Shown: positions 1-12,339 of the stretch, piece by piece
Numbering within the stretch: position 1 is the stretch's first letter
Layout of the letters: every line of letters begins with the position of its first letter
DNA from: Patiria miniata
Lineage: Eukaryota; Echinodermata; Asteroidea; Valvatida; Asterinidae
NCBI RefSeq assembly: GCF_015706575.1
Contig: NW_024037072.1
Coordinates: 27,467,162 to 27,531,161, forward strand
Direction: 5' to 3'
DNA length: 64,000 nt
Position numbers and translations under genes: made by a program
The notes under the pieces: generated by a model
What the model was told of the DNA's origin: nothing
The model's input: the letters and a program-made list of their open reading frames with translations, nothing else
Databases searched by the model: none

Positions 1-3000
1 CGAGCCCAATCCTGGCTTTCCTGGTTTCCTGAGCTGAATAGCCCCGTAATTACGGCTCCAATAACTGGCAAGTATCGCCCCGACGAAACAGCCAGTATTT
101 CGTTGAGACTTAATTGGGGGAACGGACCCAGAGGGTATATGGTTTGGGGAGGGCTAGGGTGATTTCAACCAATACTCGGGTCTTTAGGAGGAAATGCCCC
201 TAACTTATTTGAGTTAGGGGTGATTCATAAATACACCCCCTATCTAAAAAATACTTCACGAAGCGTTGATGACGTACCCACAATTGCGTTTTCCCCAAAA
301 CCTATTTCATCCCTCCTTGATCACGTTTTTCTTTAAATAGGCCTAAATCTTGGTTCTGTTTCTTCGAACTGCATCATTTGTGTCATATGTAATGTGGACT
401 TTCTTTTGATTTGCAGAAAGGTAGCACTGCACGCTATATCATTTCTAAAATAAAAATGAAGTGCGGCAGATGTAGACAACACGATGCTTCTACTAACCAT
501 GTAATTTTGTAGTACATGTACGTACATTGAGCAATATTCCAAACAAAATCATTACACGAGGTGAATTGAACACCAACGCAAGAGCTATAAGACGTCTCAG
601 GTTGCCAGACACTGCCAAGGTTGAACAGCGACCTGGTCCTGATGATAGTAAATTTGGCTTGGAATGTGACAGGTATTTGGAGGCAGTGTGGGTCCTCCTT
701 TATACACCTTATTGTAGCCTGCCAGTTGTTACCAATTAGCCCATGCGGAGTATACAGCATGGTATGATATTCGCACCTACTTTCATACACGTATAGGCAT
801 GTACCTTATGTCGTTATATGGGAAAACTAGTTTTCAGGGAGTTTGTTGGGGGGATGCGTTTTAACGGATGAAAACCACAAGAGTTAAATATTATACACTC
901 ACAACATCTATTCCCATAAAGGTTGCTGTACAGACAAAGAAAACGTATTCTTTATTTCGTCAGGGATGACAGAATTTGACTTCAGAATTCATGTAACAAA
1001 TGAGCAGAAAAAAAATAAAATTTAAACACGTTTTATGTTGGTCCAGATGCAACATCCTATCACGTAATCTTTATATGCTGCTCAGTTTTTTAAACAGCAA
1101 TCCGATTGATTATACTGAGACCTATCAGTAAAGTTTCCTCCAGAAGATCATGAAGCTACTCTTTTGCGGTCCGCACTCTTTACAAAGCCACAATTATTCC
1201 ATTTTAACATGCTGCTGTGGGGTTTTTAAGGGAAAAAATGCAAGAAGAAAGTTATTTTAATTGCAAGATGTGTTTGTTGATAATAATCATGTCTACATCA
1301 CATTGTAGGCCTATACGTAAAGATGGGAAGCGACTGAAAATTTCTAAAAGATAAATGTACGCTATAAAATTATACTGGTATGGATTGGCCCTTACATGTA
1401 TTTAACTTGTTTGGAATAGGCACATTGTATTTTATATTCTTCATCAAAAATATTTGGGGCCCATAATGATTGGTATTATTGTATGGTGACCGTAAGCGTT
1501 GGTATACATTAAGTACCTGTTGTACCAAAGTGTAACATAATTGGATCTTTGGGGGATAGGCCTATAATTGTTAGAATCCTGTGCCCGGAAAAAGCCTCTC
1601 TAAAACAAAAATGAGCATCGTTTGTGGAATTGTTATGTTGTTCGTTAAATTAAAATCTTTTTGTCCAACCTCGTCGCTGTGCATCCCTTCCAGGAAGACC
1701 TATGCGTTGAGTGACCCATACACAGACGTCTAATAACGGGATGAAGTAAAGTGTGGGTTTATTTTAGCAGAAATTTCACAACAAAATCGGTCACTGCCGT
1801 TCTGAGCGATGAAAAATCATTGTGGACCAATTTGTAAAGTATTTTTCCATATGTAAAGTGCACAAAGTGTCGGCTGTTGTTGTTGCCGAACTAATCTGTG
1901 CCCGCACACACTGCGATCAAATTAGCATCAGTTTGCCCTAATCAATCAAAAAATCATACACCGGTGACACCACGCAAACAGGTTTACGACTTATTGTGGG
2001 TCCCATGTGATACGGGGTTACTCCGAGACGGGCAAATGCTGGCTAGCCCCTTGGGGTCATATTGGTGGGGTAGTGGGCCCCCATAGGTTGGGTCACCCTG
2101 GCTTGTTTCACATGGTCCTTGACAAGAAAAATAGTTGAACTCTAAGTAGGGTATCATTCAGTTGGGTGTGGACAAGCTTTCCATTTGCAGTTGTTATTTG
2201 GAGGTCCTTATTTAGTTCGTGGCTTGTAACTATCTCTCATGAAAATCAGGTACAAAATGAAAGGACCCTGTGGAGTAAGCAAACATTATTTCAACAAAAG
2301 CGGTTCATGGTCTCAAACGAATCCCGATTGTTTTACTCACCTAGAGCAGAGAGCCTATAGAGCAGGAAATTGGTCATTGTGAAAATGGATGGTTTCACAG
2401 AGTCTCGGAGCGTTTGCCCATTTCCATGATGTACTCAGCCTCCACAGCTTCAGTAAAAGACGTCGTTTTACACGACGGCCGACCGGATGCTGGTCTTCAA
2501 ACATTGATGCTTGATTTCTGAGGACATACTTTGGCGCGAGTATCCAACTGACGCGGGAGGATTAAAAAAAAATCGAGTGCAACTCGGAGCGGAGGGGAAC
2601 CTTTGCCGAGAGTAGGAAATAAATCACGCGGGGATCTCTCCTCGCATGCCAAGTAGGGCAAGGCGACATGACTCCGGCGGCTCAGTCCGTGGATGCTTCC
2701 CTCCTGACCCGGGTCATTGACCCCTCCCCACCCATCCAAAAAGACATATGCCATGGTATTTGTTATGCTGGATTCGCATATTTTAAAGGGTAATTGGAGT
2801 GGAAAACCTGGGGTGAGTGGTCTCACTCTCAGGGGGCAGGATTTACCTCCGCGTGGCTGCCTCACCCCCATCCCCCCAAACTCGTCTCTCGCATCTTACT
2901 TGAAATTCGATGCAATGTTGAAACAGTTGCATTGCTTGAAAAGTAAGTCTAAAATATTGAAGTAGCTCGATCCCTTAGGCAAAAATACGAGTGCTTTTGT

Positions 3001-5657
3001 TACTGGAAATTAGTTACGATTCAATTCGTTTAATTGAAGAGAATTGAAAATCAAAATCAAAATTCTTTGTGAGTTTGGAGATTGATGGAAGAAGGTGCAC
3101 GAAGTTATAAACTTATAGCCTTAAATTACACTTTTTCTTATACATGTATTGCACCTGTATTGGCTATGGAGGATAATTAATTGAATGACCACGCAAAATG
3201 GGTATCCGTTCTTTATTGCATTATCTGATCGATCCGGAATTTAAGTGAGGCAACCCCTCACCCCTCCCCCAAAGTCCCCCAAACTAAAGGGGGAGGGGGG
3301 GATCAATTATACCAAACAGATTGATCTTGTTCAGTTTTTAAGGAGTTTGTAATCACATTGAACGAGATACCACTGCATTGATTACAACAGACACATTCCA
3401 ATGTGTTGTTTTATTCTCAAAGCCTCTGATGATTCATCCGAAAATACATGGTTCTCTACAATACATGAATAATACCAAAGTTGTGCCAGGCCTAGGCCTA
3501 TTGTGTTACATTGCCCTGCTTCAGGATTGTTTAGAAAAATACATTAACTTTAAAGGCACTCCCTTATTAGGAAGACAAATGTGTTTTAAAAAGGTTCATT
3601 ACACAATTTTGACTCCTCCGCTATATGGATAACTTGTTACAAATGCTAATATATATCGATAACAATATACCAGCTTATACAGGTTTTCTTTATGGTACAT
3701 AAAAAGCACAGGTGACTATGTACAAAGCATGCCCTAACTTTAAAATACGGGCGAAATCTATTCCGTAATTTTACATTTTAAATAATATAAATTAAAAAAT
3801 ACTGTATTCAAATGCATTAAACGTAAACGTCATCAAAACAGGATACATACTAAAACAAAACAAAAAATAAATAAAAAACAAGTGGTGAGGAATATCATCG
3901 TCGCAAACATGTAATAAATATATCTAATACTTCGTGTTGATATACTTGTGAAGTGAAAAGAACGAATTTTCCAGCAGCAAACCCGCAAATACTTGCAAAT
4001 TAAGAGGAAAAAAGTCCTCTATGAACAATACTGTTATAGATGTCTATCTGCCAACCTATTTTTTTTTTTGCAAAAAGGCATGCGTGTTTAGGAAAGAATT
4101 TTTTGTTGAACAAAATAAGCCACGCGTGATAAGGTTTCTTTCAAATTATGGACAAGTCCGTCCTTTGACCACGTGTCTCGACACCTAATTACACTGTATT
4201 CCCAAATCTTATCCGTATTTTCAGCCTCGGTTTTTATAAGAATGACAAAAAGTATTCCCTTACTTTTCAGAAATCTTGGACGGTATACCATTGAAAGAAT
4301 ACACCATGTGCCAGGCACTTGTTTTATAAAAGAAAAATCGAACTTGTTTGACTTTGAGCACGTTGGACAAAAGAGCGCCAAAACATTCCAAAGTACTGAA
4401 TACTCTGATGCATGCAAAGTCTGTTATAAAATACCAGTGCAGAAATACTATAGTCCATTATTGCTACATGTACAGAAATATGCAGAATCGGGTATTTTAA
4501 CAACAATCCAAATAAATCCATGATATATGAACGAGAAAGCACAAACTTTAGAAAGGTCACATGATTATGTCCTTTGTGAACATGTCTTCAAAAATGAGAT
4601 CTAAAAAAAGACTTTTAAGCAACAAAATGCACTGTTTGAAACCTAATTAAACTCAAACATGTTCACAAGATGTTCCGCTAAAAAAAAGTATCATGTCAGG
4701 ACCCATATTTCGGTTCATTTCTTACTACAATAAAATTAACATTTGTCAATATATATCATACATTTGTGCTAATACAAATAAGCCTCAGACTTTTCAAGCA
4801 CCGCGTTGTCGTTAATCTGTGTGACCTTGGAAGACCAATTGATGAAGACTACATTGTAAAAAAAAGTTGCATAATTTGTCCAATTATGGGCAACATATTA
4901 GAAATGAAACCTTTTTCGACACGCCTACCCTACACCCCAAAAGTCTTATTTCAAGGTTTCGCATACTAATGTTAACAGTAATGGTTCCTAAAATGTGTTT
5001 TGTAAATGTTCCGAGTCGCGCGTGTAGTGTATTGTTCAATTATATTAAGGTGTATTGCTAATAATTATCATCAGTGCCCTATCTAGTACATGTATCTAAA
5101 TATTTCAATGCGTGCAAACCTTAGGTACCATTCCCGGCATATTTTGACCACAAAAGTTCTTCGAGATCAGCCCAAGACTTCACATCTTTTAATAAAGAAT
5201 TCTAAAATTTAAGAATTTGTTTTTGCCCTCCCCCCCCCAAGAAAAAAACCCGATTTCTAAAGGAAGTGAGATTAACAGTCCACAACTTCAGAGCAACTGG
5301 ATACTTCTATTTTTTGTTTAATGCCACAAACCATTTTGACCACCTAATTATGGTCAAGCATGCAGCTTCGTTGTGTTATGTACAAATGTATTTTTTCTGG
5401 TGTTCTGTTAAAATTATTTTTTTATACAGAATTACTGTACGTAGCTCTCGGAAATACCAAGAACCTGCACTTAAAATATATAAGGCATATGAATTGTGAA
5501 ATATAAATAACTTTATACATCATGTTAGATATTAAACATATTGACAAGTATATTACACTTCTAACTATACACCTGGGGATATCTCAACTTCTGCTTATCA
5601 AACAATAAAAATATGAGATTTCCTCAGGTTAATATATAAAATTCTCTGTTCGTTCGT
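1..5657. other. 3' flank of bmp2/4; no gene recognised
   Basis: AT-rich DNA with only short, family-less open frames. Visible items are four TAGGCCTA palindromes (338, 1306, 1557, 3493), a short hairpin at 197-220, and a C-run/G-run hairpin at about 3252-3301 that may be a worn hAT-type miniature element. The bmp2/4 3'UTR must begin here, but no AATAAA signal was found close to the stop; ATTAAA variants occur near 5317 and 5187 on the minus strand. Confidence 0.6.
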
Positions 5658-6580
5658 TTATCGGCAACCGCAGCCTTCCACTACCATGTCCTGATAATTC
5701 CTTAGAATGACTGAATCTGAGTCATCAAGGTAAAGCATGCTTATTGCACTCAGATCCGTGGGTACACAGCACGCCTTGGGAGCTAGCTGGGGACTGGCTG
5801 AGTTTACTAATGTCTGCACTATTGCGTGGTTTGTCGCATTGAGATGATCCACTAGAGGAAAGGGGCATTCGCCTTGGCAGTAATATGCCTGGTAGCCGGC
5901 TGGAGCTACAATCCAGCTATTCCAGCCTACATCAGTGAAGTCCACGTACAGAGGATGTCTGCGACAGTTGGGTTTCAGCTTCCGTTTCCTCTTGCCGCTT
6001 CGTTGCCGACTGGTGCGCCTGATAGCAGATCGTTTTTGCCTGCCATCATCCGTGTAGGTGACAATATGAGGGCGCTCTTGAAACCACCTTGTCTCGTCCT
6101 CAGAAGAGTCTACTTGCTCGCTGACAGACCGAGCTATTCTAAGGTTTCTGTGCACGCTAATCGGCCGACCCCTGTGGTCGAGGACTTCAACCTCGATCCC
6201 GTGATTGGGACGATGCGGCCTCCTCCAGTCTTTGATCGCTGGCCGAACGTCGAAAGACTGCCAGCTCGTGTTGCGAATATCCACCACTTTGGTGTCAATG
6301 AGTCGCTTTATGACGTCATTGCTCTTGACCAGCCTTTTAAGAATTTGGTACACATTGACCCTGTGTTTATAACTCTGTTCTGAAGATTTGGTTGAATTTG
6401 TCTGGTCTCTATCTGTGAGGTCTCTCTTTGAAACTGAATGATGATTCTTCCAAAATATGCGCAATTCGGCATCGGTGAGAACCTCGTTGTCTGCTATTGC
6501 AGAAACGTTGAATGTGAGTCTGTGCGTGTGTCCATGTTGTCTAGAATCATCCTGCGAACTAGTGTAATCGCCTTCGTGTT
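5658..6580 (-). CDS. bmp2/4: bmp2/4 coding exon 2 (propeptide and mature ligand)
   Basis: Encodes residues 122-428 and the TAA stop at 5658-5660. It opens with the propeptide segment containing RLTFNVSAI, the counterpart of the BMP FxFxLSSIP box, then the furin region and the whole cystine-knot domain. The acceptor is a clear polypyrimidine-CAG at 6581-6593. Open reading on the opposite strand here (5874-6383) is a shadow. Confidence 0.95.
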
Positions 6581-7320
6581 CTGAAAAGAAGAAAGACGCA
6601 GTATATTGCAACACCATCAAGCCAGAGGATTAGCGGTTGTATACGGGCAGAGGGAACAATGAACTTGAATAGCCGAGTGTGTCAATGGTGAGCTCTCTGT
6701 ATATGAAACCGGCTATTGCCCGAGGCGTGCATGGGCGTTAATGTCATAATGGCCTCACCTACTGCTTTAACTGCGCCTGAACAGTGGCGTTCCATGGAAA
6801 AGGTATTACCTGCAGGTCTTAAGCTTTGGATACAAAACAACATAACCCGGTTGAACTATCTACCACGACACACTCAGCAGCTAAGCTTTCTCTGTCCACG
6901 TTAATGGACCAATATTGTTGTTGGAATCAAGAGTGAAGCCATGTTTTTTGCCTTACCTTGATGGTGGAAACTCCGCACGATGTTGGTGGATCTGCTTGTT
7001 TTGCCTTTGACGTCGATGTCGAGGTTGGAGATTGGGGAGTCGGTCTGCGCATTGTAAAGATCCAGCATGTACTGTGGCACGTGTATTTTCCTGCTGGGTT
7101 TAGGTTTCTCCTTCAATCCAAACATGTTCAGTAGGTTCTTTTCAAATGCCCTGATGACTGCCTCGCGGCTCCTGTGCGGGGTGCTCTGTCCTTGTGTGTC
7201 CGTGGAGGAGTCCTGGTCTGTACCTCCTTGAACCTGTCCCCCATATGTACATCCCAGTAGTAGTAGTAGGTAGCACACAACCAACATCAGCGGCCTGCTC
7301 ATCGTAGGGACACCTACCAT
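5658..7320 (-). CDS. bmp2/4: BMP2/4 ligand precursor (two coding exons)
   Basis: Secreted TGF-beta superfamily ligand of the BMP2/4 (Dpp) class. Joining 7320-6957 to 6580-5658 gives 428 residues; the donor reads CAAG|GTAAGG, the acceptor TTCTTTTCAG, and the phase-1 join makes a Glu codon. A hydrophobic signal lies near residues 8-24. The propeptide (to about 305) has no cysteine. RQKR (302-305) is the best furin site, leaving a 123-residue mature chain with a basic stretch and seven cysteines (327, 356, 360, 392, 393, 425, 427). [24 protein letters not shown] and the C-terminal MVVEGCGCR are diagnostic of BMP2/4. An N-glycosylation site (NAT, 369) sits where the family has it. The first ATG has A at -3 and G at +4; a second in-frame Met is at 7302. 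In echinoderms and chordates this family patterns the dorsal-ventral axis. Family call is very secure; function is by homology. Confidence 0.96.
6581..6956 (-). other. bmp2/4 intron
   Basis: A 376-bp GT-AG intron, phase 1. No coding potential, repeat or RNA was recognised inside it. Confidence 0.9.
6957..7320 (-). CDS. bmp2/4: bmp2/4 coding exon 1 (signal peptide and N-terminal propeptide)
   Basis: Encodes residues 1-121 plus one base. After the signal peptide come a helix typical of BMP propeptides (around [16 protein letters not shown]) and the family motif YMLDLY. The exon ends with NIVRSFHHQ just before a GTAAGG donor. The same NIVRS motif precedes the intron in the paralogue at 29541. 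Confidence 0.93.
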
Positions 7321-7340
7321 AATGGATCTGTGAAACCAAA
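7321..7340 (-). promoter_or_regulatory. Probable 5'UTR splice acceptor just upstream of the bmp2/4 ATG
   Basis: On the minus strand a pyrimidine-rich stretch ending TTTCACAG lies immediately before the start codon, leaving only 7 nt (7321-7327) between the AG and the ATG. This suggests that a non-coding first exon and the true promoter lie farther upstream (higher coordinates). The alternative is chance resemblance; cDNA would decide. Confidence 0.5.
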
Positions 7341-10300
7341 CGAGAAATTAACACCCATGTCATGACTGAATGTCCGGCCCCAAAGATTGTAAGCCTGACT
7401 TTACACGAGATGAGCCCGTCCGATAACTGACAATCCTCCCCGCTCAATTAGTGCGGCTCAGGGCCTTTTCTGTTTCATTATCAGACAGGGGGCATTTACG
7501 TGAGCGGCTAGTGCGAGGTGCATTGTGGTTAGCCTGTAAGTCATTTGCATGTTATCATGAATAGAAAGGGATTGAACCGCGGATAAAGGAGGATTGGTTA
7601 GTGGCTTCACATCTCCCGCACAGTGAGAACATGTCCATAGTCACTGTCTTGCGGATTATGCTATCAGTATCAGCTACATACATCAGGTAATGATGTTTGG
7701 TAGTCAGGCCCACACATTTTCACAGGCCTGTGATAACGCATACGGAAATGACCACCTTGGTACGACTTTTTCGTTAAATAAAGCAACTCTATTTGTGCAG
7801 GTAATCCAGTTTCCCAAAATCAACTTGTATTTGAAATGATAACACCAGGCCAATCGAGGAATGGGGGAATAATTGTTGGTAATGGGATGGTTCGTTGGAA
7901 GTCGATTCATTGTTGGCGTCGCCGTTCACTATGCGACGGTGGCGTATGGGCTGTCTTCATCCAATCTCACGCCGCGGCCATACGATTTTACCTTTTGCTT
8001 ATTTCAACAAATTGGAAAAGCGTCTGTTCCCTGAAATTAAAATACTTCCAAAAAGCATCAAAGGAAGTATCATATACGTATTATAGTTTGCCGGGGTGCA
8101 AGGGATTATAAAAAGACAAACTTAACTCAGTTGAGTGACCTAATTGGTCTTGTTACCCATTTTACTGCGACGTGTGAGCAACACCAAGCCTATTCGCGGT
8201 TACCGCTTTCACACTCGGAACACTAAATATGAGACGGCAAAATCACCGGCCGGCATGGACAATATTATAGACAATCAGTCAAAGATACAAGGGAATTTGA
8301 TACTATTTTATCCGTCTGGCACAACCGAAAACACTGGCGAATGAATGCAAGCGTACATGACTGGTACATGTACACGATTCAATGACGCATGCACTGATGC
8401 ACAATACGTGCCCCACTGGAGTGAAGTGGGCCAGGATTGGATAACTGGTCAACTCGACTTCCAAAAAATGACACATCTAGTTATCGTAAATCTCTAATAA
8501 TCATTGTAACCAGCCCCAGCAGATTTTCACTTGAAAACAACAGAGCTTTTTTACACTTCACACCTTGTGATTCACCAACTAGCAACTTCCGATCAGATCA
8601 TCATAAATCATTTCTAGGGATGTCATCAAATTGATCTACTTTCATTATTTTGTTCCCTGTAATTTCTGGAGTCAACCAACGGAACTTGGATAGTGGCAAA
8701 GTGCCAAATACTGCAAGGGATGTGTGTATAAGTAATGTTGGAAAACCATGGTACGGAAATGATTTATGAAGATATTTAAAATGTCTTTAAAAAAGGTCAA
8801 ATTCCAGTATAACCTTCAACCGCATTTCTGTGTCAAATCTAGAAGATTTGATTGCCGTTTAAAAAATTAGAAGCTTTGGCAATATATAAAAAAGTGCATT
8901 TTAAATATATGCTTATCCCAATCGTTTACAATACAATGTATACTGCAGGTCTTATCAATAATAATTCACTAATGTCAGCATGAACAAGAAATACGGCAAC
9001 CTCCTCAGTGTGTTGTTTGTTTGAAGACAAATACATCATCAAGGCAAAGAGAGCTGGTGTGTCAAACGGAAAAGATGGAATATTCTTTGCGAAACAAACT
9101 TTGGGAAAAGTGACTCCTCGTTTCTGAGACCTGTTCCTTGCGGTGTGGATTAACAAACACAATAAGTTTCATATCAAAATTTTGTGCAATGTCAGTCTGC
9201 TGTCAGTTCACATGAGGCGCACCGACACTGTACACCGACCATGGCTGCCGCTCGGTGTCAACCATGTCATCCATGGGAGATACAAGGTTGAACACAGTTC
9301 AGTGCTGGCCAAGTTTGAAATGGGTTAGCAAAACAGTCGAAATCATCCATAAATTATCCGAGCAATGGATCTTAATTGACGGGCAGCTAAACCAGCTACC
9401 CATAGGCAACCAGATCGGGGCCAACGGTAGACACTGTGGCAACGGAAATTCCGTAACTTATTAAGAGCGGTCAGTCGGTAAAATTGCAATTGATAATTCA
9501 TTTCGATCAAATTCAAAGGCGTTAAAGTGATATGAGCGCAAAACGACAGGCCTTATATTAAAGACTTTTTTCAGACAATTGCAAATTACCGTATGGTAAA
9601 ACATGCAGACGCAGAGACAGACAAACAGACCGCAGAGTGTAAAATTACAGCAAATGAGTTTCGTGACCCCTCCCCAGTGATCACTAGTTGACGGGTTTTA
9701 TAGCTTATTTATACTTTGAGGAAAACAACAATCGGTGAGCAACTTCATAAGCATTTTCTTTGTGGTGCGGACTGCGTGATGAGTATGCAGATAAGGACAC
9801 ATCTCCTATTATACTCACCAAGTCCATACCTGTTCGTATAGTATAGTACCGCGCATCTTGACAAAACTATAATAACGTATGTGATGCTATGATTCCCCTG
9901 ACAGCTCGGTTCAATATTGGGGGCCAGGGGGCACCACATACCTCCACTGGTACCAATTTTCTGGGTCAGCCTTACTGTATAAATATAGGCAGGAAAGTAA
10001 ACGACAAGTCAGTCACCCGAAGTAAAAGATGAACTTAAAGGGGTAGTGGGCTCCCCTAATCCGATATTTGGGGTTTTTTTGTTCAGTGTAAAACGTTGCT
10101 CATCCACGTCTGGTAAAATGCAATGACAAACGAGGACACTGATGTGAAATGATCTGAATTCCATCTGACAAGATTTCACAAATTTAAATGCGGTGATGGA
10201 AACATGTATTAATGTAAAATTCGCTCTGTGAGGCCCTTCATGCGCTTGAATGTGTCATGTCAGTCGTGATATTATTGAATCGACTGTCATATCTCAATCT

Positions 10301-12331
10301 TTCATTTGGCGGATCATCTTATGAAGAAAGGATAAGTCCGCATGTGACCACATCTTCAATGAAATGTTATGAGTTGACTACACACGATGGGAAAACACTG
10401 CGTGATTTCATTACGTGACTTTTTCGTATGGTTAGGTCTCGAATGATTTGGGATTTCGACGATTCATTTCAAATTGACTAAGACCATAGAGCTAGGACTG
10501 ATATGGCATTGCTGAAGATAAAAAGTAAGCTGGGTCGTGCAAGCTTACCACAGGCACGATTATCTTTAATCATGGAGATAGAATTAGATAGCCCAAATCA
10601 GCTCACCAATAATGATGGGTTATACGGTATGTTGTATTCAATTGCTGATCTTTTAGCTTACGATATTGTGTTTCTGGCCTCCTGTTAAAACTCCCCTGGG
10701 GAGTATTTAGGAAAAGAACCTACCAAGTACCTAGTACCAAGATGCACAGAGTTCCAGTATAATTATGGTATTGCACGCAAAGTACGATCTTTACCGGACT
10801 CGTCTCCGTTTTCACCGTTTCAGTGGATCTTTCGTAGCATAAAGATAAAAACAATAGTAGCAGTTGATTTATAATGACAGTGAGTTAAAGGTGTTCAAAA
10901 TATATGGTCTGCATCTTCACAATGCCAAAGGAGCGGAATACATTTGTAATTATTCGCTCTGACTAGGTGTTATTTTACGTTACAAAGTATAATCGCATCT
11001 CACTTTACCATTCTCAAATCGTATAATCGTGAGAGATGGGCTTTTATTCAGGATGCCTCAATTAGCTGGCCATGGACATTTTCTCCTATCACTTGGTTTT
11101 CAGGTTTGGGTGTTTATTGGCTGGTAAATTGAGCGAGAAACCGGCACGTGAATATTCGGAGAAACGGGCTGTCTTCTAGCATCCGTTGCTCCAGGGTAAC
11201 AAGACCGAAATGTTTCAACCTAGCGCAGCTTCACAAACAACCTGGCCGTGATATGGAGTGACATGACCCGTCATGGACTAGGCACAGCATGCATGACAAA
11301 CCTGCTCCCTATGCCGTACAATCGGCGCTTTGGGCTGAATGCATTTCACTTTCTTGATTTACGCACGTATTTTGCTTCTGAGGAAATGCATAGAGCAAGG
11401 GGAAGTGGCATATACTTTGTAGGTAATTTTCCTTTCAAGACTCTTCCATTTGATTAAGTCGCTACTTAGATCCATAGACTGAAACCTTTTAGTTATCATT
11501 TAAACTTGAACTATTGTTTTGTCCATTACGATGCCATATCTACAAATAATTCATCAGAAGACGGTAAGAAGACATGTCTCCATAACAAAAAAAAAGATCC
11601 ATCAATTCGGAACGCACGACATACTGAAGCCTAGTCTAAAATGTATTGGGGAAACTACTTACTTAAAGGCAAGAAACAAAGGCCCTTTCCAACAACTTGA
11701 CAAGGCACTTGTGAACAAAAGAATGTAACTTCTTTTGGGTCGTTCCAAATCCAAACCAGTACAGATTTTAAAAGGACAACCGTAATATACTTCGCCTACG
11801 AAACTGTTCAGACATTGCTGCTTGAATGATCATGGACAAGTATGTCAACATGGCCGATTTGACAACAGCTTGTTTTTGCTGGTTCATGGACTATTACAGT
11901 CGTCAAATTGTAAACCAGTATGTCACTTTGCGCTATTTGATGGTTTGCTCTCCAGTGTAGTATCGTAGGACATGAAATTTGGATTTCTACGCAAACGAGA
12001 TGTCTCTCTCCTCTCTGCGCAGTATATAATCAGCGTGTCGATTGAGCAAATTAACAGCTTACGGGGCTGCCATGTCTATTTTATCACTTGTTGATACACT
12101 TGATAATTCGATAATTGGTTTAACGGTTACTTAACAAGGGACATGTGTATGGAATAGGAAAGTGCTGGCAGATGGGTGCCTATAATGGTAATACTGGTTT
12201 TATCCATGGAGCCATAAAACCATGACTCTTTCTCCAATAACTTTTGCCGTGGAGGGCAGCCTGCAGCAGCTCACGGTAAACATCGACAGGAGCCTCGATT
12301 TCGGACGAATCTTGTTTGGAGTTTGGACTTG

Positions 12332-12339
12332 TGACGTCA
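12332..12339. promoter_or_regulatory. CRE-like palindrome TGACGTCA
   Basis: Perfect match to the CREB/ATF consensus in the bmp2/4 upstream interval. An identical octamer occurs at 26019-26026. Occupancy is unknown and a chance match is possible. Confidence 0.3.

Noticed and set aside
197..220. Short hairpin (CCCCTAACT / AGTTAGGGG) resembling a terminator
   Set aside because: Eukaryotic context and no gene end nearby; a 9-bp stem is not informative.
2497..2871. 124-codon minus-strand frame
   Set aside because: Low-information GC-rich segment with no family resemblance and no splice or neighbour support.
5874..6383. 169-codon frame on the plus strand
   Set aside because: Antisense shadow of bmp2/4 exon 2, which has a clear family match.
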